Assembly (NCBI GenBank): GCA_018664745.1
Contig: JABJNS010000147.1
Coordinates: 1-8,915 of the forward strand
Reading direction: 5' to 3'
DNA length: 8,915 nt
Source: Flavobacteriales bacterium
GTDB taxonomy: Bacteria > Bacteroidota > Bacteroidia > Flavobacteriales > BACL11
In this document: piece by piece, positions 1 to 7,459 of the stretch
How the letters are laid out: each line of letters starts with the position of its first letter
Position numbering within the stretch: position 1 is the first letter of the stretch
Notes under the pieces: model-generated
Seen by the model: the letters and a program-made list of their open reading frames with translations, nothing else
Told to the model about the DNA's origin: nothing
The model's database searches: none
Made by a program: the position numbers and the translations under genes

Positions 1-30
1 AGAACAAGAAAACCAAAATATTTTAAACTT

Positions 31-2136
31 CTAATACTCCACCCTTGTATGATGAATATTAACTAACTTCTTTTTAAAGAGTTTTTTCAATTGAGTAATT
101 TCCTTTAGGGTAATATCAGCATTTACAAACTGATTTTCATTGATTTGTTTATTAATCACACGCTCAATTAGAATATCAATATTTTCTGGTGTTGGATTTT
201 TCAAACTTCTAGCAGATGCTTCAGCCGAATCAGCCATCATAAGGATAGCTGTTTCCTTAGAATAAGGCTTTGGACCTGGATAAGTAAAGTCTATAACATC
301 AACTTCTTCTTCAGGGAAATTAGCTATAAATTGTTTGTAGAAATACTGCACAGTTGTAGTTCCATGATGAGTACGAATAAAATCAACTAATTCATCAGGC
401 AAATTATTCTCTTTAGCAATCTCTACTCCATCTAATACATGATTAATAATAATCTCAGCACTCTCATCAAACTCAATTTCATCATGAGGATTTAAATTGC
501 TACTTTGATTTTCAATAAAATACATAGGGTTTTTTAATTTCCCAATATCATGATAAACAGCTCCTGCTCTAGTTAAAAGTGCATTTGCACCTATCTCCAA
601 AGCTGCCATTTCAGCCAAATTAGCCACTTGTAAACTGTGCTGAAAAGTACCTGGCGCTTCTTCAGAAAGTCGCCTTAACAAAGGACTATTTGTATCGGTA
701 AGTTCCAACAAGGAAACATCTGAAACTAAGGAGAAAACCTTTTCAAAAAGAAAAATAGTTGGATAAGCAAACAAAGTTAGTGCACCACTTATAGCAAGCT
801 GAATTAAAACGCCCATATCCAAACCAGAAAAAGAACCTTCATGAGTGATGGATAGTGAAATATAAATCACAAAATAAACTGCAATAACTTTAGCTACTGA
901 CATAAATAATTGTGATCGCTTATACATTTTAAGTACAGTAAGAATAGAAACTATTCCGGCTATCAACTGTAAAAAAACAAATTCAAAACCATTAGGTACA
1001 ATAAAGCCAATAATTAGAATAGCAATTAAATGAGTAAATAGCGCAATTCTAGTATCAAAAAAGGCCTTAAGTATGATTGGAGCAATACAAAAAGGAACAA
1101 CATAAATATAGTTAACATCAAGGGCTAATACTACTGAAGATATAACTACCATTAGCAAAATAACACTTAGTATCATGCTTATTTTAGTTGTATTATTCAA
1201 CACCTCTATCCTGTATTGTTTAATGAACATAAAAAGAATAAATAGCGATAAGGCAACTAGAATAATCTGACCTAACAACATTAAGTAGTAAGCTAATAAA
1301 TTCCATTCCTTTCCTTCAAATTCTTGCTTTAAAGAAAGTAGTTTTTGATAGCGTTCAGCTGTAACTAATTCTCCTTTATTTACAATAATCTGCCCAGCAA
1401 CAATCAGCCCTTGTGTACTGTTAATATTTTCCAAATCACTTTGCAACATAGCTTCACTTGCCACTTTATCATAAGTAATATTATGCTCTAAAGAAGAAAG
1501 TAATATAGGAATCAAAAAACTATATTCCTCATCATTAAGGTTTGCCAATAAATTTATTTCATTTGCTGCTGAAGTAATACTATGCAAATGATCAAACTGC
1601 ACTTTTTCAGCAATACTTCCTTTTTTCAATAATACGTTCAATTCTTTTTTATACTCAAAATCACCTTGCAATTGGATTATTCCTTTTTCATAAATTGCTT
1701 GCAATTTATCATAACCAAAAACTGCTAAATTGTGCTTTCTTGTAGTGTTATCTATCTTTTTTTGTTTAAAAATATTGAAAAAAGTAAATTTATCGTCTTT
1801 TTTTACATTTTTATCTCTCACCCATTTTTCCTCAAACTGATTGATATATTCCTCAGCTTTCAGCTGAAAAATAGCTGAATTATAATTAAAGATTGGAGAA
1901 TGTTCTGAGTTAATAATTTCCTGTTCCCTTTTCATTTCATCTACCGATTTTAAGATTGAAAAATCAAAAGGAGCAATAATAGTTTCGTGCATCCAAGGTT
2001 TTCCTTTAGTAAATTCATATTTGAATTTTGCCTGCCTTGGAAACACATAAACAATAATTACTAGAGTTAATAGAAACAAAAAGATGCGAAACAACTGTTC
2101 ATGATTGTCTCTTATTTTGATAAGTATATTTTTCAT
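31..2136 (-). CDS. pgpH: PgpH-type 7TM-HD phosphohydrolase (predicted c-di-AMP phosphodiesterase)
   Basis: The 701-residue product has the full PgpH architecture. One N-terminal membrane helix (about residues 15-33) is followed by a large extracytoplasmic 7TMR-HDED-type region (about 45-275), seven hydrophobic segments (about 281-464), and a cytoplasmic HD domain (about 485-650). The metal and catalytic residues are all visible: H500 in the EAPGTFQHS motif, H529-D530 in HDIGK, H566, H590-H591 in THHG, and D636 in MMADSAEA. They match the seven-ligand pattern of Listeria PgpH, which hydrolyses cyclic di-AMP to pApA. The extracytoplasmic part probably senses a ligand; that ligand is unknown. 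A lysine-rich stretch (residues 104-135) lies in this region. The ATG at 2136 places a short basic tail before the first helix, and the stop is TAG at 31-33. It is transcribed divergently from the thiolase gene. Family and enzyme class are secure; exact substrate is by homology. Confidence 0.9.
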   Translation of the reverse strand: MKNILIKIRDNHEQLFRIFLFLLTLVIIVYVFPRQAKFKYEFTKGKPWMHETIIAPFDFSILKSVDEMKREQEIINSEHSPIFNYNSAIFQLKAEEYINQFEEKWVRDKNVKKDDKFTFFNIFKQKKIDNTTRKHNLAVFGYDKLQAIYEKGIIQLQGDFEYKKELNVLLKKGSIAEKVQFDHLHSITSAANEINLLANLNDEEYSFLIPILLSSLEHNITYDKVASEAMLQSDLENINSTQGLIVAGQIIVNKGELVTAERYQKLLSLKQEFEGKEWNLLAYYLMLLGQIILVALSLFILFMFIKQYRIEVLNNTTKISMILSVILLMVVISSVVLALDVNYIYVVPFCIAPIILKAFFDTRIALFTHLIAILIIGFIVPNGFEFVFLQLIAGIVSILTVLKMYKRSQLFMSVAKVIAVYFVIYISLSITHEGSFSGLDMGVLIQLAISGALTLFAYPTIFLFEKVFSLVSDVSLLELTDTNSPLLRRLSEEAPGTFQHSLQVANLAEMAALEIGANALLTRAGAVYHDIGKLKNPMYFIENQSSNLNPHDEIEFDESAEIIINHVLDGVEIAKENNLPDELVDFIRTHHGTTTVQYFYKQFIANFPEEEVDVIDFTYPGPKPYSKETAILMMADSAEASARSLKNPTPENIDILIERVINKQINENQFVNADITLKEITQLKKLFKKKLVNIHHTRVEY

Positions 2137-2216
2137 AGATGTATTAATATCAGTAGCGAAAATAAGTATAATTTACATAAATTAGCACCAAATTTAAATT
2201 CATAAAAAAACAAGTA
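2137..2216. promoter_or_regulatory. Divergent intergenic region between pgpH and the thiolase gene
   Basis: These 80 AT-rich bases are the only space in which promoters for both outward-facing genes can sit outside coding sequence. On the plus strand the best match to the Bacteroidota -7 element is TAAATTAG at 2178-2185 (7 of 8 to TAnnTTTG), which would give a leader of roughly 25-30 bases before the ATG at 2217. I found no convincing TTG at the -33 distance for it. No riboswitch-like structure or clear inverted-repeat operator was recognised. No Shine-Dalgarno sequence precedes either start; the thiolase start is preceded by an A-rich run, as is common in this phylum. Confidence 0.5.
2189..2196 (-). 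promoter_or_regulatory. Candidate -7 promoter element for pgpH (TAAATTTG)
   Basis: Read on the minus strand, 2196 to 2189 is TAAATTTG, an exact match to the Bacteroidota -7 consensus TAnnTTTG. Transcription starting 5-7 bases downstream would leave a leader of about 45 bases before the ATG at 2136. The nearest upstream TTG (2213-2211 on the minus strand) is only 14 bases away, shorter than the usual spacer of about 17-23, so the -33 half is weak. A six-position match arises fairly easily in AT-rich DNA, so this is a candidate only. Confidence 0.35.
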
Positions 2217-3395
2217 ATGAGAGAAGTAGTAATTGTATCGGCAGTGCGTACCCCAATGGGAAGTTTTGGAGGGTGTTTATCATCAGTATCAGCTACAAAA
2301 TTAGGAGCTGCAGCTATAAAAGGAGCAATAGATAAAGCAGGAATTAATTCTAATCTTGTAAATGAAGTATACATGGGTAATGTTTTACAAGCTAATTTAG
2401 GACAAGCCCCTGCTAGGCAAGCAGCTATGTTTGCTGGGTTATCACAAGATGTACCTTGTACTACTATCAATAAAGTATGTTCTTCAGGAATGAAAGCAAT
2501 CATGTTGGCAGCACAATCCATTAAATGTGGCGACAATGATATTGTTATTGCAGGTGGAATGGAAAATATGTCAGGTGTTCCTCATTATTTTGCAAAAGGA
2601 AGAACAGGACAAAAACTAGGAGACATGAAATTAGTTGATGGTCTTGTAAAAGATGGATTAACTGATGTTTATAATAGAGTTCACATGGGAGTTTGTGCTG
2701 AAAAATGTGCAACTGAAATGAACTTTACAAGAGAACAGCAAGATGCTTTTGCTATTGAATCTTACAACAGAAGTACTTCTTCATGGGCAGCAGGAAAGTT
2801 TGCTGATGAAGTTGTTCCTGTAGAAGTTCCACAAAGAAGAGGAGATGCTTTAGTAATTACTGAAGATGAAGAATATAAGAATGTAAAAATGGAAAAAATT
2901 CCAGCATTACGACCAGTATTTGACAAAGAAGGAACAGTAACAGCAGCTAATGCTTCAACTTTAAATGATGGTGCTTCTGCATTGATTTTAATGAGTGCTG
3001 AAAAAGCAGCAGAATTAAATTTAACTCCTTTGGCTAAAATTGTAAGTTATGCTGATGCAGCACATGAGCCAGAATGGTTTACTACTGCTCCTGCAAAAGC
3101 ATTGCCAATTGCTTTAGGAAAAGTAGGATTAGCTACAACTGATGTTGATTATTTCGAATTGAATGAAGCGTTTTCAGTAGTTGGTTTAGCGAACATGAAA
3201 ATATTAGATTTAGATGCTAGTAAAGTAAATGTAAATGGTGGAGCTGTTTCTATTGGTCATCCACTAGGTAGCTCTGGCTCTAGAATTATTGTAACGCTTA
3301 TAAATGTTTTAAAACAAAATGGCGGTAAAGTTGGTGCTGCTGGAATTTGTAATGGTGGTGGTGGCGCTTCAGCAATGGTAATTGAACTAGTATAA
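2217..3395 (+). CDS. Acetyl-CoA C-acetyltransferase (biosynthetic-type thiolase)
   Basis: This soluble 392-residue thiolase is of normal family length. It begins with the canonical thiolase N-terminus (MREVVIVSAVRTP), which fixes the start. Active-site elements are C88 in the NKVCSSG motif (acyl-enzyme nucleophile), the NEAF box at 316-319, H348 in GHPLG, and C378 in CNGGGG (acid/base). H156-M157 in VHMGVCAE and the DEEY and TVTAANASTLNDG stretches resemble mitochondrial acetoacetyl-CoA thiolase and PhaA-type enzymes, pointing to reversible condensation of two acetyl-CoA into acetoacetyl-CoA rather than a FadA enzyme with broad chain length. It could serve ketone-body, isoleucine or short-chain acyl-CoA metabolism; no pathway partner lies in the window. 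The stop codon overlaps the next ATG by one base (TAATG), so translation is probably coupled to the peptidase. Family certain; chain-length specificity inferred. Confidence 0.93.
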   Translation: MREVVIVSAVRTPMGSFGGCLSSVSATKLGAAAIKGAIDKAGINSNLVNEVYMGNVLQANLGQAPARQAAMFAGLSQDVPCTTINKVCSSGMKAIMLAAQSIKCGDNDIVIAGGMENMSGVPHYFAKGRTGQKLGDMKLVDGLVKDGLTDVYNRVHMGVCAEKCATEMNFTREQQDAFAIESYNRSTSSWAAGKFADEVVPVEVPQRRGDALVITEDEEYKNVKMEKIPALRPVFDKEGTVTAANASTLNDGASALILMSAEKAAELNLTPLAKIVSYADAAHEPEWFTTAPAKALPIALGKVGLATTDVDYFELNEAFSVVGLANMKILDLDASKVNVNGGAVSIGHPLGSSGSRIIVTLINVLKQNGGKVGAAGICNGGGGASAMVIELV

Positions 3396-4159
3396 TGCAA
3401 TACGGAATTTCCAATCTATCAATCATTCCTATGCGGAATGAAGCTGCTGACCAAGCAGAAATGGTTAACCAAATTCTTTTTGGAGAACATTTTAAGGTAT
3501 TGGAAAGCCGTAAAAAATGGAGTAGAATTCGCCTAGCTCATGATAGTTATGAAGGATGGATTTGCAACAAACAATGGATAGAAATTCCTGAAGATATTTA
3601 CAAGCAACTAGACAAAGAAGTTGCAACAATTACTACAGATATTTTAGATATCATAACTAAGGATCATCATCAACCAATTGTGATTGGAAGCATCTTACCT
3701 AGTTATAAAAGTGGGCATGCACTTATCAACAATGAAATGTATCAATTTGATGGTTTAACAACTCCAGGTTTTGTAAAAAAAGAGAAGCTTGTAGAGAATT
3801 CCTTAATGTATTTAAACGCTCCTTATTTATGGGGAGGGCGATCTCCTTTAGGAATAGATTGTTCTGGTTTTTCGCAAATAGTATATCGTTTACAAGGAGT
3901 TGATTTACCAAGAGACGCTTACCAACAAGCTGAAGTAGGGACAACCCTAAGTTTTATAGAAGAAAGTGAACCTGGAGATTTAGCCTTTTTTGACAATAAA
4001 GAAGGGAAGATTATACATGTTGGAATTATTTTAGAGGATAATCATATTATTCATGCTTCAGGAAAGGTTAGGATTGATAGAATAGACCAGCAAGGTATTT
4101 TTAATACTGAAATTGGCTCTCATACCCACAAGTTAAGGTTGATAAAAAGCATTTGTTAA
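3395..4159 (+). CDS. NlpC/P60 (C40) family cell-wall peptidase with SH3-like N-terminus
   Basis: The 254-residue protein has an SH3b-like N-terminal half: about residues 5-62, starting with the typical IIPMR strand, and probably a second unit around 80-130. A C-terminal NlpC/P60 domain covers about 135-252. Catalytic residues are C156 in the DCSGF motif, H208 in IHVG and H220 in IIHAS. The PYLWGGRSP stretch ahead of the cysteine is typical of the YkfC-like branch, whose members cut the gamma-D-Glu to diamino-acid bond in peptidoglycan-derived peptides. No signal peptide or membrane helix is seen, so it is predicted to be cytoplasmic, which fits turnover of imported muropeptides rather than cleavage of the intact wall; that role is inferred. 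The ATG overlaps the thiolase stop by one base, and a single base separates its TAA from the rarA start. Family secure; exact bond not proven. Confidence 0.88.
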   Translation: MQYGISNLSIIPMRNEAADQAEMVNQILFGEHFKVLESRKKWSRIRLAHDSYEGWICNKQWIEIPEDIYKQLDKEVATITTDILDIITKDHHQPIVIGSILPSYKSGHALINNEMYQFDGLTTPGFVKKEKLVENSLMYLNAPYLWGGRSPLGIDCSGFSQIVYRLQGVDLPRDAYQQAEVGTTLSFIEESEPGDLAFFDNKEGKIIHVGIILEDNHIIHASGKVRIDRIDQQGIFNTEIGSHTHKLRLIKSIC

Positions 4160-4160
4160 G

Positions 4161-5432
4161 ATGCAAAACATCCCTTTAGCCGAACGAATACGACCAAGAA
4201 AACTAGCTGAAGTAATAGGACAAAAACATTTAATTGGCGAAAAAGGAACCCTTAAAACTGCAATTAATAATAAACTAATCCCCTCCATGATTTTTTGGGG
4301 ACCTCCTGGAGTTGGAAAAACCACTTTATCCAATTTAATAGCCCAAGAGCTTGACCGACCTTTCTACACCTTGTCAGCTATAAATTCTGGGGTAAAAGAT
4401 GTTCGTGAAGTAATTCACAAAGCATCATCTTTGGGTTTATTTGGAAAAAACATCCCTATCCTATTTATAGATGAGATACATAGGTTTAGCAAAGCACAAC
4501 AGGATTCTCTATTAGGAGCAGTTGAAAAAGGTGTAATTACCCTCATTGGTGCAACAACTGAGAATCCTTCTTTTGAAGTAATCTCTGCATTGCTTTCTCG
4601 CTCTCAGGTATATGTTTTAGAATCGTTATCCAAAGATGATTTACAAGAATTACTAGAAAGGGCAATAAGCCAAGATGAGGTGCTAAGCAAACAAAACATC
4701 ATCTTAAAGGAAACAGAATCCTTGATGCAGATTTCAGGGGGAGATGCAAGAAAATTATTAAATATCTTGGAGCTAGTAGTTAGCTCTATTGATGAGAAAG
4801 AAATCATCATCACCAATGATTTAGTAATAGAAAAAGCACAACAAAATGTAGTTCGTTATGATAAGAATGGCGAGCAACATTATGATATTATTTCAGCTTT
4901 TATTAAGTCAATAAGAGGTAGTGACCCTAATGCTGCTGTTTATTGGCTTGCCCAAATGATTGAAGGAGGGGAAGATGTGAAATTTATAGCAAGAAGACTT
5001 CTTATATTAGCATCAGAAGATATTGGAAACGCCAATCCAACAGCCTTAGTAATTGCAAATAATTGTTTTCAGGCTGTTAATGTAATTGGTTTTCCAGAAG
5101 CAAGAATAACGCTTTCACAAGCTGTTATCTATTTAGCTTGTTCACCTAAAAGCAACTCGGCTTATATGGCTATAAATGAAGCTCAAACAGAAGTAAGAAG
5201 TAGTGGAAATCTTTCCGTTCCTTTACACTTAAGAAATGCACCAACCAAACTTATGAAAGAATTAGGATATGGAAAAGAGTATCAATATTCACATAATAAA
5301 CCTACTGATAAACAGGAATTTCTACCAGAAGAAATTAGTGGAGTTTCTTTTTACAAACCTGCAAACAATAGTAAAGAAAATGCGTTTAAAGAAGGATTAA
5401 AAAACCTTTGGAAAGGGAAATATAATTATTAA
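4161..5432 (+). CDS. rarA: Replication-associated recombination protein A (RarA/MgsA AAA+ ATPase)
   Basis: The 423-residue product has normal length and domain order for bacterial RarA (MgsA), relative of eukaryotic WRNIP1/Mgs1. The family acts at stalled or blunt-ended replication forks, associates with single-strand DNA-binding protein, and works as a homotetramer. Visible features are Walker A GPPGVGKTT (residues 47-55), Walker B ILFIDEIHRF (100-109, D104-E105), sensor 1 in GATTENPSF (130-138), an arginine-finger candidate R147 in LLSRSQ, and sensor 2 R197 in GGDARKLLN. The C-terminal oligomerisation region (about 240-400) contains the family signatures SEDIGNANP (285-293) and LPEEISGVSFY (388-398). 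Conserved PLAERIRP at the N-terminus supports the ATG start, one base after the peptidase stop. It probably shares the thiolase/peptidase transcript. No residues are missing; the assignment is secure. Confidence 0.96.
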   Translation: MQNIPLAERIRPRKLAEVIGQKHLIGEKGTLKTAINNKLIPSMIFWGPPGVGKTTLSNLIAQELDRPFYTLSAINSGVKDVREVIHKASSLGLFGKNIPILFIDEIHRFSKAQQDSLLGAVEKGVITLIGATTENPSFEVISALLSRSQVYVLESLSKDDLQELLERAISQDEVLSKQNIILKETESLMQISGGDARKLLNILELVVSSIDEKEIIITNDLVIEKAQQNVVRYDKNGEQHYDIISAFIKSIRGSDPNAAVYWLAQMIEGGEDVKFIARRLLILASEDIGNANPTALVIANNCFQAVNVIGFPEARITLSQAVIYLACSPKSNSAYMAINEAQTEVRSSGNLSVPLHLRNAPTKLMKELGYGKEYQYSHNKPTDKQEFLPEEISGVSFYKPANNSKENAFKEGLKNLWKGKYNY

Positions 5433-5434
5433 TC

Positions 5435-5442
5435 TATATTTG
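5435..5442 (+). promoter_or_regulatory. Candidate -7 promoter element before the lipoprotein gene (TATATTTG)
   Basis: TATATTTG is an exact match to the Bacteroidota -7 consensus TAnnTTTG and occupies most of the only 14-base gap in the plus-strand gene run. The following TAAG leads straight into the ATG at 5447, so a start site 5-7 bases downstream would give a leaderless or nearly leaderless mRNA. A TTTG at 5407-5410, inside the end of rarA, could be the -33 half, but its 24-base spacer is slightly long. The position in the sole gap makes this more credible than a random match; it suggests a second transcription unit for the lipoprotein, barrel and kdsA genes. Confidence 0.5.
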
Positions 5443-5446
5443 TAAG

Positions 5447-7459
5447 ATGAAAAAAACGCTACTATTTGTACTAACTACTCTCCTATTTATTGCTTGTAAA
5501 CACGAACTAGAAAAACCTACTTGGGATGTAGATATGATTACTCCTATTTCCAATACAAGCCTAAATATTAATAATATTATTACTGACAGCACAACTATTA
5601 TTAATGAGGATATTGAAGGTTTTATATCTTTAGTATATCAAGAGTCCTTATTAAATGTAAACTATGATTCTTTATTGTTACTTGAAACAACATCAGAAGA
5701 AACAACAATAAAGATTGACTCTGTAGATTTTGATGATGTAGTAATTGAACATATCATTACAATTGGAAGTGTTATAAATGAGATTCCTTTTGGTACTATG
5801 CTCTTTCCTGATGGTAGCCAAAGAGACATTCCTGCAATGCCAGGCATCATTCAAAATGACACTATTAATATTGATGCAAGTGAATACTTTGAAACTATGA
5901 CACTTTATAATGGTATGCTAAATATTGACCTCACTAATGGCTACCCTACTGATATTTCTAATGTTAGCTTTTCATTATATAATGCAACAAACCAAAACCT
6001 AATTGCTACTTTTTCTACTCCTTTGATAGAAAGTGGAGAAACTTTTACCGAGTCAGTTTCTGTAGCTGGAGAAACCTTAGATCATTTAATGATAGGTATC
6101 ATAAACAATATGGATGTTGATGCAAGTAATGGACTTGTGCCCATCAACTATACGGATGCTATTATAACTAAAATATCCATTACTGAAATAAAAATAATGG
6201 AGGCAACTGCCTACTTTCCTAATCAATTATTACATGAAGAAAATGTAGAAGAATCATTTGAACTTGGAAATGCAAGGCTTACTGAAATTGGAATAAAAAC
6301 AGGAAGTGTAATCATTAATGCAGTAAGCACTCTACCTGATACAGGAACAATAATTTATGCTATTCCTTCTTTAACAAAAAATGGAACAACCTTTGAAACA
6401 GAAGTAAAAGTACCACCAAACACAAATGGAGAGCCTACCCAGTTTACTTTTAGTTTTGATGGCTATATTATGGATTTAACAGGAAAAGACGGTAGAGTTG
6501 GTGGAGATACAGTAAACACTATATACGCAACATTAGCTGCTTATTTGGATTCAACAGGAGAGTTAGAAACGATACACCAAGTGGATAGTTTTTACTTGTT
6601 TAATGAATACTTTTTCACCCCAGAATATGCCAAAGGATATATAGGACAAGACATTTTAGCATTCGGACCAGAAACAATAGAAACTGATGTATTCGACTTT
6701 ATTCAATCAGGAAGTATTGACCTAGAAAGTGCTAAAATAAGTATCGCAATTGACAATTATATTGGTGCTGACGCAAGCTTTCAAATTAATAATTTAAGTG
6801 CTTTGAATGATGAAACAGAGGTGAGTGCACAGATAGATAATAATGCAATGCACATTATTGAAAGAGCAAGCTTATCAGGACAAAATAACATCACTCCTAC
6901 AAATACTAAGATAGAGATTGAGGCGAATGAAATGCTAAGTATTTTCCCAAATAAAATAAATACTAGTGCTACTTTTTACTTGAACCCTAACGGACAATCA
7001 GCTATTGAAGACTTTCTTTTTCCTGAATACCCTATGGAAGCCAATTTAGCTGTAGAAATACCCCTTAGCTTTATTGCAAATGAGCTAACTTTAAGCAATA
7101 GTTCAGAGTTAGAAATAGAGAATATTGAAGAAATAGAAACCCTATACATCACGATTGAAAACGGATTGCCTTTAGAAGCAAAGCTAGAACTTTTAGCAAT
7201 AGATGAAGCAGGAGTAGTAATTGACACTTTAATGGCAAACCAACATATACTAGCTGGACTAACAAATGCTGAAGGAAAGGTTACAGAAAGTAAAACATCA
7301 ACTTTAGAGATAAATAATACTGGCTTGAATAACATTAAAAGCATTAAAGCAACTGCAAGTTTTAACAGCCAGTCTCAGCAAGAATACATCAGTATTTATA
7401 GCAACTACACAATGGGAATTACCCTAAGTGCTAAGGTCAGTAAAACCATAGGAAACTAA
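5447..7459 (+). CDS. Predicted lipoprotein of unknown function with repeated beta-sandwich-like modules
   Basis: I do not recognise a named family for this 670-residue protein. Residues 1-17 form a lipoprotein signal: a KK start, a hydrophobic stretch and LFIAC with C17, the only cysteine in the protein. The residue after it is lysine, so there is no Asp-type inner-membrane retention signal; outer-membrane anchoring is likely. Acidic residues follow (CKHELE), loosely like but not matching the K-D/E-D/E surface-export signals of Bacteroidota. A PTWDVDMITPI segment (24-34) resembles the region seen just after the lipidation site in other Bacteroidota envelope lipoproteins. The rest is rich in Asn, Thr, Ile and Glu, with alternating hydrophobic residues typical of beta-sheet. 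Four copies of a strand-N-turn-P/G motif occur near residues 158-170, 288-300, 431-443 and 566-578. The gene overlaps the downstream barrel gene by one base. A structural or transport-accessory envelope role is possible but unproven. Confidence 0.8.
   Translation: MKKTLLFVLTTLLFIACKHELEKPTWDVDMITPISNTSLNINNIITDSTTIINEDIEGFISLVYQESLLNVNYDSLLLLETTSEETTIKIDSVDFDDVVIEHIITIGSVINEIPFGTMLFPDGSQRDIPAMPGIIQNDTINIDASEYFETMTLYNGMLNIDLTNGYPTDISNVSFSLYNATNQNLIATFSTPLIESGETFTESVSVAGETLDHLMIGIINNMDVDASNGLVPINYTDAIITKISITEIKIMEATAYFPNQLLHEENVEESFELGNARLTEIGIKTGSVIINAVSTLPDTGTIIYAIPSLTKNGTTFETEVKVPPNTNGEPTQFTFSFDGYIMDLTGKDGRVGGDTVNTIYATLAAYLDSTGELETIHQVDSFYLFNEYFFTPEYAKGYIGQDILAFGPETIETDVFDFIQSGSIDLESAKISIAIDNYIGADASFQINNLSALNDETEVSAQIDNNAMHIIERASLSGQNNITPTNTKIEIEANEMLSIFPNKINTSATFYLNPNGQSAIEDFLFPEYPMEANLAVEIPLSFIANELTLSNSSELEIENIEEIETLYITIENGLPLEAKLELLAIDEAGVVIDTLMANQHILAGLTNAEGKVTESKTSTLEINNTGLNNIKSIKATASFNSQSQQEYISIYSNYTMGITLSAKVSKTIGN
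5918..7381 (+). repeat. Four degenerate protein-level modules within the lipoprotein
   Basis: Four segments share the pattern of a beta strand with alternating Ile/Leu, then Asn or Ser, a small or variable residue, and Leu/Tyr/Ile-Pro/Gly, followed by a second strand. They are LNIDLTNGYPTDI (residues 158-170), VIINAVSTLPDTG (288-300), ISIAIDNYIGADA (431-443) and LYITIENGLPLEA (566-578). Copies one and four are followed by similar further strands, including a G-E/K-x-T-E-S stretch about 35-45 residues on. The spacing is 130-143 residues, consistent with domains of roughly that size. The pattern recalls LEA/WHy-type beta-sandwich domains, but that link is my inference. No repeat is obvious at the nucleotide level, so any duplication is old. 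Confidence 0.45.

Noticed and set aside
1..30. Sequence downstream of the pgpH stop, checked for a terminator
   Set aside because: These 30 AT-rich bases show no GC-containing hairpin followed by a T run in the direction of pgpH transcription; a terminator may lie outside the window.
2150..2536. A 128-codon open frame on the minus strand overlapping the thiolase start
   Set aside because: It lies antisense to the highly conserved thiolase N-terminus and runs through the divergent promoter region. Its translation has no recognisable domain, and the open frame is a by-product of thiolase codon use.
2217..3395. Thiolase as FadA-type 3-ketoacyl-CoA thiolase
   Set aside because: The HMG motif at 156-158 and the overall similarity to acetoacetyl-CoA thiolases favour the short-chain type, and no FadB/FadJ partner is adjacent. 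Broad specificity cannot be fully excluded.
6976..7344. A 122-codon open frame on the minus strand within the lipoprotein gene
   Set aside because: Its Ser/Ile/Phe-rich translation mirrors the antisense of the Glu/Asn/Ile-rich lipoprotein. It has no domain and no promoter, and the plus-strand frame is supported by its signal peptide and its overlap with the next gene.
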